Shown here: one piece after another, positions 1 to 6,978 of the stretch
Position numbering within the stretch: the first letter of the stretch is position 1
Layout of the letters: every line of letters starts with the position of its first letter
NCBI GenBank assembly: GCA_964531285.1
Contig: CAZHDI010000030.1
Coordinates: 1 to 36,639 of the forward strand
Length of the DNA stretch: 36,639 nucleotides
DNA from: CAZHDI01 sp964531285
GTDB taxonomy: Bacteria > Pseudomonadota > Alphaproteobacteria > JAJFIK01
Direction: 5' to 3'
Made by a program: the position numbers and the translations under genes
Notes under the pieces: generated by a model
The model's database searches: none
Seen by the model: only the letters and a program-made list of their open reading frames with translations
Told to the model about the DNA's origin: nothing

Positions 1-53
1 GCCCGCCTACACGCGTTCCAGGCGTGCGCCTTCGACCACTCGGCCACCCATCC
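1..53 (-). tRNA. tRNA-Ser (anticodon GGA), 5' part, cut by the window edge
   Basis: Read on the minus strand, the sequence starts with a seven-base acceptor arm (GGATGGG), then TG and a class II D arm containing GCCGAGTGG. A perfect five-base-pair anticodon stem (CACGC/GCGTG) follows, with the loop CTGGAAC. The anticodon GGA (plus-strand 17-19) reads UCC and UCU serine codons. The start of the long variable arm of serine tRNAs is visible at the edge. The variable arm, T arm and 3' acceptor strand lie outside the window. The 5' end at 53 comes from counting seven acceptor bases before T8. Confidence 0.88.
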
Positions 54-102
54 GCGATCATGGCAGGGGCGGCGAAGGGCCCGTCTGCCGGTCAGGCGCG
101 GC

Positions 103-130
103 ACTATAAAGGCTTCGCGGCGCCCCGCAA
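103..130 (-). promoter_or_regulatory. Promoter of tRNA-Ser(GGA)
   Basis: On the minus strand, TTGCGG (125-130) is followed by a 16-base spacer and TATAGT (103-108). Transcription would start near 96, giving a short leader before the tRNA 5' end at 53. The bases after the -10 are all G/C, as is common for stably expressed tRNA promoters. Assigned by eye. Confidence 0.55.
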
Positions 131-232
131 GCCTGGGGACCTGCGCCGATCCGGCCCGGCGCGCTTTCTTGTCTCCGCCCATGGCACACACTAGTCTCAA
201 GCCGGGGCTTGGCGCGATAGGGGCGTGGCGTG

Positions 233-520
233 ATGGTGATTTTGCGGATACTGGCTCAAATTCTGATCGCGGGCGCGCTCATGCTGCTCGGCGCCGACGC
301 CTTGCAGTCGCTCGAGGCCGGGCGGATCGATCTGCGCTCGCTCAGCGAGTTTGCGGTGCTGCTCGGCTTGCCCAGCCCGGCGGCGGCTCTTCAAAATTGG
401 GAGAGCGGCGGTTTTTTTCGCGACGGCCTTCTTTATCTCGTGCTTCTACCGGCCTGGACCATCCTGGGTCTGATCGGTGTCGCGCTGGCCTGGGCCTTGG
501 GGCCGGGCCGCGACGGCTGA
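233..520 (+). CDS. Small two-segment membrane protein of unknown function
   Basis: I do not recognise a named family. The 95-residue product has an N-terminal hydrophobic segment (about residues 2-22), a loop of about 40 residues and a second hydrophobic segment (about 65-88) containing LLPAWTILG. A GTG directly before this ATG gives an equally possible start at 230. The next gene has the same plan, including a matching PAW motif at the second membrane segment, so the two look like diverged tandem paralogues. The 80-base gap between them suggests cotranscription. The role is unknown; an inner-membrane location is inferred from hydrophobicity. Confidence 0.6.
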   Translation: MVILRILAQILIAGALMLLGADALQSLEAGRIDLRSLSEFAVLLGLPSPAAALQNWESGGFFRDGLLYLVLLPAWTILGLIGVALAWALGPGRDG

Positions 521-600
521 TCCGGCCCGCTTCGGATCCGTTCGCTCCGGTCCAAGGCCCGTCATCCGCCGCGACGTCCCCTCAGTGATAAAGGACCGCC

Positions 601-915
601 ATGGCCACCCGTTCCCTGTTGCGCTCGCCGGCCGCGATCGCCGGTTTCATTTTTCTTGGCATGGCCGCGCTGCCCTTGGCCCATGACCTTTATCTCTGGG
701 CGGCCCGCGGCGTCTGGGCGCCCATGGCGCTGGGGGCCCTGTGGTACGAAATCGACCCCGGCAGCCTCAATCTGACCCAGGCGGCGATCCAGCGTTATGT
801 CTCGCCGGCGGTCTGGCGGCCGGTCTTCGAAGTGCTGCTGTGGCCAGCCTGGGTGCTGCCGGGCGCAATCGGGATGTTGGTGCTGGGGATTGGCTTCTGG
901 CGGCGTCGGTCCTGA
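601..915 (+). CDS. Small two-segment membrane protein, likely paralogue of the preceding gene
   Basis: The 104-residue product starts at an ATG preceded by AAAGGA. It has an N-terminal hydrophobic segment (about residues 11-30), a loop with the pattern SLNLTQAAIQRYVSP, and a C-terminal hydrophobic segment (about 75-98) with LLWPAWVLPGAIG. The second segment aligns with LLPAWTILGLIG in the upstream protein, which supports duplication and divergence. It ends in a basic WRRRS tail, consistent with the positive-inside rule if the C-terminus is cytoplasmic. A strong hairpin terminator follows. The function is unknown. Confidence 0.65.
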   Translation: MATRSLLRSPAAIAGFIFLGMAALPLAHDLYLWAARGVWAPMALGALWYEIDPGSLNLTQAAIQRYVSPAVWRPVFEVLLWPAWVLPGAIGMLVLGIGFWRRRS

Positions 916-955
916 TCACCGTCTGAATCGCCTCAGCACCGCGCGAGATAAAAGA

Positions 956-983
956 AAACGGGGAGCCGCGAGGCTCCCCGTTT
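956..983. terminator. Bidirectional Rho-independent terminator
   Basis: A perfect 12-base-pair stem (AAACGGGGAGCC at 956-967, GGCTCCCCGTTT at 972-983) encloses a four-base loop, GCGA. The stem ends in A/T pairs on both sides, so it can end transcription of the small membrane protein gene from the left and of rmuC from the right. It is the only clear intrinsic terminator I found in the window. Confidence 0.85.
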
Positions 984-1008
984 CGTGTTTCGGCATGGGC
1001 CGGTCCGG

Positions 1009-3234
1009 TCAGACCAGCGGCCAGATGGTCGGCCGATCATCGAAATCGATGTCGAAATCCGGCTCATCATCGGGGATCGAGGAGTCCCCGCCGGTGCGCT
1101 TCTCGGCGTCCGACTTGCCCTTCAGATCCGCCGTTGCCTTCGGCGCGGCGTTCTTGACGTAGGGCTTGGTGCTCGTCGCATCCGCCGCCGGCGTCTCGGC
1201 CGACTTCGGCGCCATGCTCATGGCCGGGAAGTAGATCGCGTGACCGGCACCGGTGAACGGCTTGGGGGCCGCATCGGTGGAGGCCGGCGTCTTCGGCAGT
1301 TCGATCTTGGAGTCCGTCGGCAGCTTGGCCGCCGCCGGCGTCGCGGGCTTGGCCGGAGCCGGGCTGACGAACGGGTTCAGACCCGCCGGATAGAGCTTCG
1401 ACGCTGCCGGAGACGGGCTCGCCGCCTTGGCAAGGGTCGACGGGGCAACCGGTTCCGGCTTCTTCAGCGGGGTCAGACCCGCCGGAGCGGCCGGCTTGGC
1501 CGGAGCCGCCGGGGCCTCGGTCCGCGGCGCGTCCTGAACCAGCGGGGCCAGGGGCACACCGAACTCAGCCAGATCTTCCGCAATGTCGGCAAAGCTCAGC
1601 GCGATGTCCGACGGCGGGATCGGGGTCGGCTGAGAGACCGGGCGATTGTCGGCCCGGGCCGTCACGGCCGGCTTCTGAGCCGCTTCCTTGCCGGCAGCCG
1701 GCTTAACCGGATCCGGCAGGAACGCGTTCGGCACTTTCGGCGCGGTCGTCTTGGCAGCGGTCACGCCTTCGGCTTTGGTCAGCGGCTTTTCAGCCGGAAC
1801 CGAAGAGCCCGCTTGAGTCTCGGCCTTGGCATCCGTCTTGGAGCCGGTCATGGCCGACAGCCACAGATTGGCCCACACCGATGCCGGATCGCGGCCTTCG
1901 GTCGACTGCGGCTTGGCAGCCGGAGCCGGCGCGGCCTTGACCTCGGTTTTCGGAGCGGGCGCCGGGGCCGCCGCAAGGGTGGCGCTCGGCATGGCGGCCG
2001 GCTTCACCGGTGCATGAGCCGGGACGACCGGAGCCGCGGGCTTGGCGTCGGCGGCCTTGACCTCGGTTTTCGGTGCTTCCACCGCGTTGGTCTGCGCAAT
2101 CGGAGCGCTCGGCGCCGGCTGCTGGATGTAGGCGTGGGTATCGGCGGCGCCGATCTGGACTTCCTCGATGCGCTCGGCCCGGCGCGCGATCTTGTCGGCG
2201 GCGATGAGCACTTCGCGGATGTCCCGCTCGGTCTGACCGAAATGAGCCTGAAGATTGAGCACCCGCTTTTGCAGGCGGCTCACATCGTCGAGCATCAGGC
2301 CGGTTTCCTTATGGATGATTTGAGCCTGTTCGCGCATCCGCGTGTCCTTCAGGACGGCGCGGACCGTGTTGAGGGTCGCCATCAGCGTGGTCGGCGACAC
2401 GATCCAGACCCGGGCCCGGAAGCTCTTCTCAACCACATCCGGGAAGTTCGAATGCAGTTCGGCATAAACCGCCTCGGACGGCACGAACATCAGCGCCGAC
2501 TCGGCGGTATCCCCCGAGACGATGTAGCGCTCGGCAATGTCCACCACATGCTTCAGAACGGCGTTGCGGAACGACCGCTCGGCCTGGGTCCGGTCCGCAT
2601 CGGTCTTGGCGTTGCGCAGCACGTGATAGGTCTCGAGCGGGAAGCGGGCGTCGATGACCATCGGGCCCGGAGGATTCGGCAGCTCGATCAGGCAGTCCGC
2701 GGTCCGGCCGTTGGCCAGCGTCTTTTGGAAGCTATAGGCCGACGGCGGCAGGCTCGACGTCACGAGATCGCGCATCTGCATTTCGCCGAACAGCCCGCGG
2801 GCCTTGTTGTTACCCAGAACGTCCTGCAGCGACGTCACCTGGGTCGACAGTTCGGAGATATTCCGCTGCGCATCGTCGATCAGGGACAGACGGGTGTGCA
2901 ACTGGTGCAGCGTCTGCGAGGTCCGGTCGGTCTGTTCGGTGAGGCTGCGACCCATATAGAGCTTCACCGCGTCGAGGCGCTCCTCGACGGAGTGCATCAT
3001 GGTGGCCTGCGTGCGCGTCTGCGCCTCGGCAAGCTGGCTGATGCGGCCCGCGAGTTCCGACTGCGCCGTCATCAGGTTGGCGACGCTTTGTTCAATGTTT
3101 TCGGCGCGGACTTCCGCCACGCGGTTCGCCACCCCGTCCGTATCCGATGCTCGGCCTTTCAAGCGAAGATAGGCCAAGCCGGCGCCGATCGTGCCTGCCA
3201 ACACGATAGTCGCGGCCAACACCCAGAGTCCCAT
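1009..3234 (-). CDS. rmuC: RmuC family protein with a long low-complexity C-terminal tail
   Basis: RmuC proteins are linked to limiting DNA inversion and recombination between repeats; the core is predicted to resemble nucleases. The product has 741 residues. Residues 1-24 form an N-terminal membrane anchor. A helical, probably coiled-coil region covers about 35-140. The RmuC core covers about 144-345, with KARGLFGEMQ, the stretch around VIDARFPLE, and ESALMFVPSEAVYAEL. The rest (about 360-741) is rich in Ala, Pro and Lys, contains repeats such as APKTEVKAA, and ends in an acidic stretch (EPDFDIDFDD) followed by a hydrophobic tip (IWPLV). Typical RmuC proteins are about 350-520 residues, so this tail is unusual. 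The gene runs divergently from def. The core assignment is firm; the role of the tail is unknown. Confidence 0.92.
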   Translation of the reverse strand: MGLWVLAATIVLAGTIGAGLAYLRLKGRASDTDGVANRVAEVRAENIEQSVANLMTAQSELAGRISQLAEAQTRTQATMMHSVEERLDAVKLYMGRSLTEQTDRTSQTLHQLHTRLSLIDDAQRNISELSTQVTSLQDVLGNNKARGLFGEMQMRDLVTSSLPPSAYSFQKTLANGRTADCLIELPNPPGPMVIDARFPLETYHVLRNAKTDADRTQAERSFRNAVLKHVVDIAERYIVSGDTAESALMFVPSEAVYAELHSNFPDVVEKSFRARVWIVSPTTLMATLNTVRAVLKDTRMREQAQIIHKETGLMLDDVSRLQKRVLNLQAHFGQTERDIREVLIAADKIARRAERIEEVQIGAADTHAYIQQPAPSAPIAQTNAVEAPKTEVKAADAKPAAPVVPAHAPVKPAAMPSATLAAAPAPAPKTEVKAAPAPAAKPQSTEGRDPASVWANLWLSAMTGSKTDAKAETQAGSSVPAEKPLTKAEGVTAAKTTAPKVPNAFLPDPVKPAAGKEAAQKPAVTARADNRPVSQPTPIPPSDIALSFADIAEDLAEFGVPLAPLVQDAPRTEAPAAPAKPAAPAGLTPLKKPEPVAPSTLAKAASPSPAASKLYPAGLNPFVSPAPAKPATPAAAKLPTDSKIELPKTPASTDAAPKPFTGAGHAIYFPAMSMAPKSAETPAADATSTKPYVKNAAPKATADLKGKSDAEKRTGGDSSIPDDEPDFDIDFDDRPTIWPLV
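1931..2073. repeat. Two copies of a 23-base direct repeat in the rmuC tail
   Basis: The same 23 bases occur at 1931-1953 and 2051-2073, 120 bases apart. They encode the repeated KTEVKAA-type peptide in the low-complexity tail of RmuC. This points to expansion of the tail by duplication. Confidence 0.75.
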
Positions 3235-3357
3235 TGGGCCATCCTTTCCTGTGCAACGTCGATTCGATTCTGTGGATCAAATTTGGTCATGTGACCGGCA
3301 GGGAAGGCACAACCCGGCCCCCCAAACGCGTCCCCACGCACTACTCTCCCACCAACC

Positions 3358-3386
3358 TTGACCATATTGCGGCTATTGCCTAAGTC
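3358..3386 (+). promoter_or_regulatory. Possible def promoter giving a leaderless transcript
   Basis: TTGACC (3358-3363) is followed by a 17-base spacer and TAAGTC (3381-3386), a weak -10. Six bases separate the -10 from the def ATG at 3393, so transcription would start at or next to the start codon. No Shine-Dalgarno sequence is visible before this ATG, which fits leaderless translation. The weak -10 keeps confidence low. Confidence 0.3.
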
Positions 3387-3392
3387 GCTCAC

Positions 3393-3911
3393 ATGATCAC
3401 GCGCCCGATTATCCACGTCCCGGACCCTCGTCTCAAGTCGCTTTGCGACCCGGTGGACAAGATTGATACAGAATTACACGAGCTGCTGGACGAAATGATG
3501 GAGTCCATGCAGGCCGCGAACGGTCTCGGACTGGCCGCAATCCAGATCGGCGTGCCGAAACGGGTCGTGGTGATGGACTTGTCCAAGGAGGACGAACCGC
3601 CGCAGCCGCTGTATTTCATCAATCCGGAAATCACCGCGGTTTCTCAGGAAACCAAGACCTTCGAAGAGGGCTGCCTGTCCATTCCGGATGTTTATGAGAT
3701 CGTCGAGCGCCCCGCCAAGGTGCAGGCGAGCTATCTCGACCGGGACGGCACGCGTCGGGAGATCGAAGCGGACGGATTGCTGGCGGTGTGCCTTCAGCAC
3801 GAAATCGATCATCTGAACGGCGTGCTGTTCATCGATTATCTGTCCAAGCTCAAACGCAACATGGCGATCCGCAAGGTGCAAAAGGCCGACCGCGCCCGCG
3901 CCAAGGCCTGA
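3393..3911 (+). CDS. def: Peptide deformylase
   Basis: It removes the formyl group from the N-terminal Met of new proteins, in the cytoplasm. The 172-residue product has all three family motifs: GLGLAAIQIG near residue 45, EGCLS (E92-S96) and QHEIDHLNG from residue 135. The expected metal ligands are C94, H136 and H140, with E137 as the catalytic base. Length is normal for the family. It lies 37 bases upstream of fmt on the same strand; the two enzymes handle opposite ends of the formyl-Met cycle and are commonly adjacent. No Shine-Dalgarno sequence is visible. Confidence 0.97.
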   Translation: MITRPIIHVPDPRLKSLCDPVDKIDTELHELLDEMMESMQAANGLGLAAIQIGVPKRVVVMDLSKEDEPPQPLYFINPEITAVSQETKTFEEGCLSIPDVYEIVERPAKVQASYLDRDGTRREIEADGLLAVCLQHEIDHLNGVLFIDYLSKLKRNMAIRKVQKADRARAKA

Positions 3912-3948
3912 CCAGACCCGCCGGACGCCCGATCACAGCGAGCCCGTC

Positions 3949-4878
3949 ATGCGCCTTGCCTTCATGGGGACGCCCGATTTTTCCGTGCCGGTTCTGGCGG
4001 ACCTTCTGGCCGCCGGTCACGAGATCGCGGCGGTCTACGCCCAGCCGCCCCGCCCGGCGGGCCGGGGCCAGCAGCCGCGTCCGTCGCCGGTTCAGGCCTT
4101 CGCCGAGGCGCATCGCCTGCCCGTGCGCACGCCTTTGTCCCTGAAGGACGCCGAGGCGCAAGCCGCGTTCGCCGCGCTGGATCTGGATGTGGCGGTGGTC
4201 GTGGCTTATGGCCTGATCCTGCCGAAACCGATCCTGGCGGCGCCGCGCCTGGGCTGTCTCAATCTGCACGCCTCGCTGTTGCCGCGCTGGCGCGGCGCCG
4301 CGCCGATCCAGCGCGCCATCATGGCCGGCGACGCGGTGACCGGGGTGATGGTGATGCAGATGGATGAGGGGCTCGACACCGGTCCGGTTCTGTTGGGCGA
4401 GCAGGTGCCGATCGGGCCGCGCACGACCGCGGGCGAGTTGCATGACACCCTGTCTCAGACCGGGTCGTCGCTGATGGTGCGGGCCTTGAGCGCCCTGTCG
4501 CGCGGTGCCCTCGAGGCCACGCCGCAGCCCGAAGACGGGGTGACCTATGCCGCGAAGATCTCGAAAGACGAGGCGCGGATCGACTGGACCCGCCCGGCGC
4601 TTGAGATCGACCGGCAGATCCGGGCGCTGACGCCGTTTCCCGGGGCCTTTTTTGAACTGCCCGATGCCAAGGGGGATGCGGCCCGGCTGAAGGTGCTGCG
4701 CGCCGCACCCGTTGACGGCGCCGGTGAGCCGGGCGCGCTCATCGGTCCAGGACTGACCATCGCCTGCGGCGACGGCGCCCTGCGGATCGACCGCCTCCAG
4801 CGGGCCGGCAAGGCGCCAACGGATGCGGAGGCGTTTCTGCGCGGATTCGCGCTCGGTGATGGGGCGCGGGCGTGGTGA
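3949..4878 (+). CDS. fmt: Methionyl-tRNA formyltransferase
   Basis: It transfers a formyl group from 10-formyltetrahydrofolate to Met-tRNA(fMet), allowing normal initiation. The 309-residue product starts with the typical RLAFMGTPDFSVPVL. It carries LNLHASLLPRWRGAAPIQ with the conserved N105 and H107, and the catalytic Asp is D143 in MDEGLDTGP. The C-terminal tRNA-binding domain begins near residue 205. Length is normal. It follows def. In many alphaproteobacteria truA comes next, but here a toxin-antitoxin block of about 1 kb intervenes. Confidence 0.97.
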   Translation: MRLAFMGTPDFSVPVLADLLAAGHEIAAVYAQPPRPAGRGQQPRPSPVQAFAEAHRLPVRTPLSLKDAEAQAAFAALDLDVAVVVAYGLILPKPILAAPRLGCLNLHASLLPRWRGAAPIQRAIMAGDAVTGVMVMQMDEGLDTGPVLLGEQVPIGPRTTAGELHDTLSQTGSSLMVRALSALSRGALEATPQPEDGVTYAAKISKDEARIDWTRPALEIDRQIRALTPFPGAFFELPDAKGDAARLKVLRAAPVDGAGEPGALIGPGLTIACGDGALRIDRLQRAGKAPTDAEAFLRGFALGDGARAW

Positions 4879-4886
4879 TTCAGAAC

Positions 4887-4980
4887 ATCAGTTTGCGCTG
4901 ATATTAGCGTTGACTTATTTTTGCCGGCCGCTATCTTGATTGAGAAAGGCTCGATGGTCGGGCCTCAGTGCTGATCTGAT
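4887..4980. promoter_or_regulatory. Cluster of CTGAT/ATCAG half-sites around the toxin-antitoxin promoter
   Basis: ATCAG (4887-4891) and CTGAT (4898-4902) form a dyad with a six-base spacer, eight bases upstream of the -35 hexamer. A tandem CTGATCTGAT lies at 4971-4980, downstream of the expected transcription start. Four copies of one pentamer within 94 bases around a promoter suggest operator half-sites for the XRE antitoxin, which would repress its own operon. This is inference from pattern only. Confidence 0.3.
4910..4937 (+). promoter_or_regulatory. Promoter of the toxin-antitoxin block
   Basis: TTGACT (4910-4915) is followed by a 16-base spacer and TATCTT (4932-4937), a close match to a housekeeping sigma promoter. 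Transcription would start near 4944, leaving a leader of about 140 bases before the first toxin. The surrounding 4879-5086 is visibly richer in A/T than its neighbours (one 60-base line at 4981 is 45% GC by hand count) and holds no gene I can support. Confidence 0.5.
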
Positions 4981-5086
4981 AGGACCCGAGGCAGAAGACC
5001 TTACTGACGCTAGTACCTTACAAATTTGGAAACGAATATGATTCTGAAAACCGCATTTTCAGCACGTAGTCCACTAGGAGTATTCC

Positions 5087-5446
5087 ATGGCCAGTTGGAT
5101 TGTAGAACTAAACGAAGAGTTTTTGCCTGAATTCGAGGATCTGCCAGAGCCTGTCCAGGACGAGCTTTTGGTTTGTGCCGAATTATTGGCGGAGAGAGGC
5201 CCAGAACTTGGGCGGCCTCATGCCGCTACGCTGAAGGGTTCCCGGTATCGGAATATGAAGGAACTGCGGTTCAAGGCGGCAAACGGTGTCTGGCGCGTTG
5301 CGTATGCCTTTGATCCGGAACGTAGCGCAATACTGCTGGTGGCAGGCAATAAGAGCGGTGTTGACCAACAGCGATTTTATCGGGGTCTCATTGCAAAGGC
5401 TGACAGGCGTTTCGGCGCGCACCAGGAGAGACTGAAGGAGCGATAG
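5087..5446 (+). CDS. RelE/HigB-type toxin (Gp49-like family)
   Basis: The 119-residue protein fits the HigB/Gp49-like branch of RelE-type toxins, which are usually mRNA interferases acting at the ribosome. Family features are LGRPHAATLKGSRYRNMKEL (about residues 43-62), then WRVAYAF, a strand with ILLVAGNKSG, and a C-terminal helix with RFYRGLIAKADRRF. The start follows GGAG (5077-5080) by six bases. Its stop codon directly abuts the ATG of the antitoxin gene, and toxin-first order is typical of higBA. Base composition is atypical at its 5' end: 47% GC at 5101-5160 by hand count, against more than 60% nearby, which suggests horizontal origin. The activity itself is inferred. Confidence 0.87.
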   Translation: MASWIVELNEEFLPEFEDLPEPVQDELLVCAELLAERGPELGRPHAATLKGSRYRNMKELRFKAANGVWRVAYAFDPERSAILLVAGNKSGVDQQRFYRGLIAKADRRFGAHQERLKER

Positions 5447-5788
5447 ATGTCCATTCCGATCAAAAGGATACTCGCGGACATGCCTCCCGAGCGCCGCGCT
5501 CGGATTAAGGCACGGGCTGACGAGTTGCGCGCCGAACTGGCCACGCTTGATGAGATCCGCAAATCCAAGGGCATGACCCAGGTCGATCTGGCCCGCGAAA
5601 TGGGGATCACCCAGGGGGCGGTCTCGCAGGCGGAGCGCAGTTCCGACATGCTGATCTCGACCCTGCGGTCCCATATCGAGACCTTGGGCGGCACGCTCGA
5701 TCTGGTGGTGCGGTTTCCGGACCGGCCCCCGGTCAGCCTCGATATCGGGGACATCATCGATAAGTCGGCCCGCGCGGCGGCTGAATGA
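5447..5788 (+). CDS. XRE-family antitoxin (HigA-like)
   Basis: The 113-residue product contains a helix-turn-helix of the Cro/C1 type at about residues 42-65 (KGMTQVDLAREMGITQGAVS). A short region follows that usually contacts the toxin. It would neutralise the upstream toxin and repress the operon. Its ATG directly follows the toxin stop, and AAGGAG (5435-5440) lies six bases upstream, inside the toxin gene, so expression is coupled. GC content rises along the gene, from about 60-63% at 5461-5580 to 72% at 5581-5640 by hand count. A second, unrelated toxin gene follows three bases after its stop. Confidence 0.9.
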   Translation: MSIPIKRILADMPPERRARIKARADELRAELATLDEIRKSKGMTQVDLAREMGITQGAVSQAERSSDMLISTLRSHIETLGGTLDLVVRFPDRPPVSLDIGDIIDKSARAAAE

Positions 5789-5791
5789 CCG

Positions 5792-6088
5792 ATGGCCGAA
5801 GCCCTTCTTCGGTCAGCCGCCAACGACGACCTTCTGGACATCCCCGAATATATCGCGCGCGACGCTCCCGCTGGCGCCGAGGCGTTCATCGACCACAGTC
5901 TTGACCGCCGGCCCCGCCTTGCCGAGATCCCCGGAGCGGGCCGCGCCTTCGGCACGCGCCACAGGAGCCTGCGTATGTGTCCCTTTCGGCCCTATGTCAT
6001 CCTCTATCGGCCGCCGGATGCGGACGAGGGCATCGACGTTCTGCGCGTCGTCCATGCCGCCCGCGACTGGCTCACGCTGCTCGACTGA
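5792..6088 (+). CDS. ParE-family toxin without its own ParD
   Basis: The 98-residue product resembles RelE/ParE superfamily toxins of the ParE type. It has the N-terminal helix pattern DDLLDIPEYIARDAPAGAEAFID, the central GAGRAFG, and the strands RPYVILYRP and IDVLRVVHAARDW that end most members. ParE toxins typically inhibit DNA gyrase, but the closely related RelE-like members cut mRNA, so the target is uncertain. A ParD-like antitoxin would be expected just upstream; instead the XRE antitoxin sits three bases away. No clear Shine-Dalgarno sequence is visible, so translation is probably coupled to the antitoxin gene. Confidence 0.82.
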   Translation: MAEALLRSAANDDLLDIPEYIARDAPAGAEAFIDHSLDRRPRLAEIPGAGRAFGTRHRSLRMCPFRPYVILYRPPDADEGIDVLRVVHAARDWLTLLD

Positions 6089-6099
6089 CACGCAAACCC

Positions 6100-6846
6100 A
6101 TGACCCAGCGCTACAAGCTCACCGTGGAATATGACGGCACGCCCTTTGTCGGCTGGCAGCGCCAGGACAATGGGCCGTCGGTTCAGGCGGCGCTCGAGGC
6201 GGCGATCCGGGGGTTCTGCGGCGAGACCGTCACCGTGCACGCCGCCGGGCGGACCGATGCGGGCGTTCATGCACTGGGCCAGGTCGTCCATATCGATCTG
6301 GAGAAAGCGACCACCGCCGACACCGTGCGCGATGCGGTCAACGCCCATTTGCGGCCCCAGCCGGTCGCGGTGGTGCGCGCCGACCCTGTGGAGGATGGGT
6401 TCCATGCGCGGTTTTCCGCGATCAAGCGCCAGTATCTCTATCGCCTGTCGAACCGGCGGGCGCCCCTGACCCTGACCCGGGCGCAGGTCTGGAATGTGCC
6501 CCAGCGGCTTGATGTCGAGGCGATGCACCAGGCCGCGCAGGTCTTTGTCGGCCATCATGATTTCACCACCTTCCGGTCGGTCCATTGTCAGGCCGAAACG
6601 GCGCTGCGCACGGTCGATGCCGTGACCGTGGCGCGGGCCGGGGACGAAATCCTGGTGACGGTGCGGGCGCGCTCGTTTTTGCACAATCAGGTGCGCTCCA
6701 TGGTGGGATCGCTCAAGGCGGTCGGGACCGGCAAATGGTGCGCGCGTGATTTGGCCGATGCCCTGGCGGCCCGGGATCGGCGCGCCTGCGGCCCTGTCGC
6801 TCCGCCGCATGGACTTTATCTGGAGCGGGTGGAGTATCCCGATTGA
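6100..6846 (+). CDS. truA: tRNA pseudouridine(38-40) synthase TruA
   Basis: It converts uridines 38-40 in the tRNA anticodon arm to pseudouridine. The 248-residue product starts MTQRYKLTVEYDGTPFVGWQ, the standard TruA N-terminus. The catalytic Asp is D53 in AAGRTDAGVHA. Later motifs include ARFSAIKRQYLYRL, HDFTTF and RSFLHNQVRSMVG. An in-frame upstream extension to 5977 exists but lies inside the ParE-type gene and lacks TruA similarity, so the ATG at 6100 is chosen. It lies 11 bases after the ParE-type gene. Usually it would follow fmt directly. Confidence 0.96.
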   Translation: MTQRYKLTVEYDGTPFVGWQRQDNGPSVQAALEAAIRGFCGETVTVHAAGRTDAGVHALGQVVHIDLEKATTADTVRDAVNAHLRPQPVAVVRADPVEDGFHARFSAIKRQYLYRLSNRRAPLTLTRAQVWNVPQRLDVEAMHQAAQVFVGHHDFTTFRSVHCQAETALRTVDAVTVARAGDEILVTVRARSFLHNQVRSMVGSLKAVGTGKWCARDLADALAARDRRACGPVAPPHGLYLERVEYPD

Positions 6847-6978
6847 TCGGGCAACTGCCCCTTTCGGCCCGGCCTTTGCATCCCGCCACCCCTATCGGAC
6901 AGGGTTAACGCAAGGATGGTTAACCGGCCCTGGGATAGACAGGGCGGGTTGCCACCGTCAGGAGCGCCGGATAGCGCC

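Noticed and set aside
985..3294. A 769-residue plus-strand open reading opposite rmuC
   Set aside because: It is very Arg/Gly-rich, has no domain motifs, and is the antisense shadow of a clear RmuC gene in GC-rich DNA.
5977..6100. Longer TruA starting at 5977
   Set aside because: The added residues overlap the ParE-type toxin gene in another frame and show no TruA similarity.
6903..6924. Two GGTTAAC copies 15 bases apart as an operator
   Set aside because: Seven-base copies with a palindromic core are too short to argue from, and no promoter is clear beside them.
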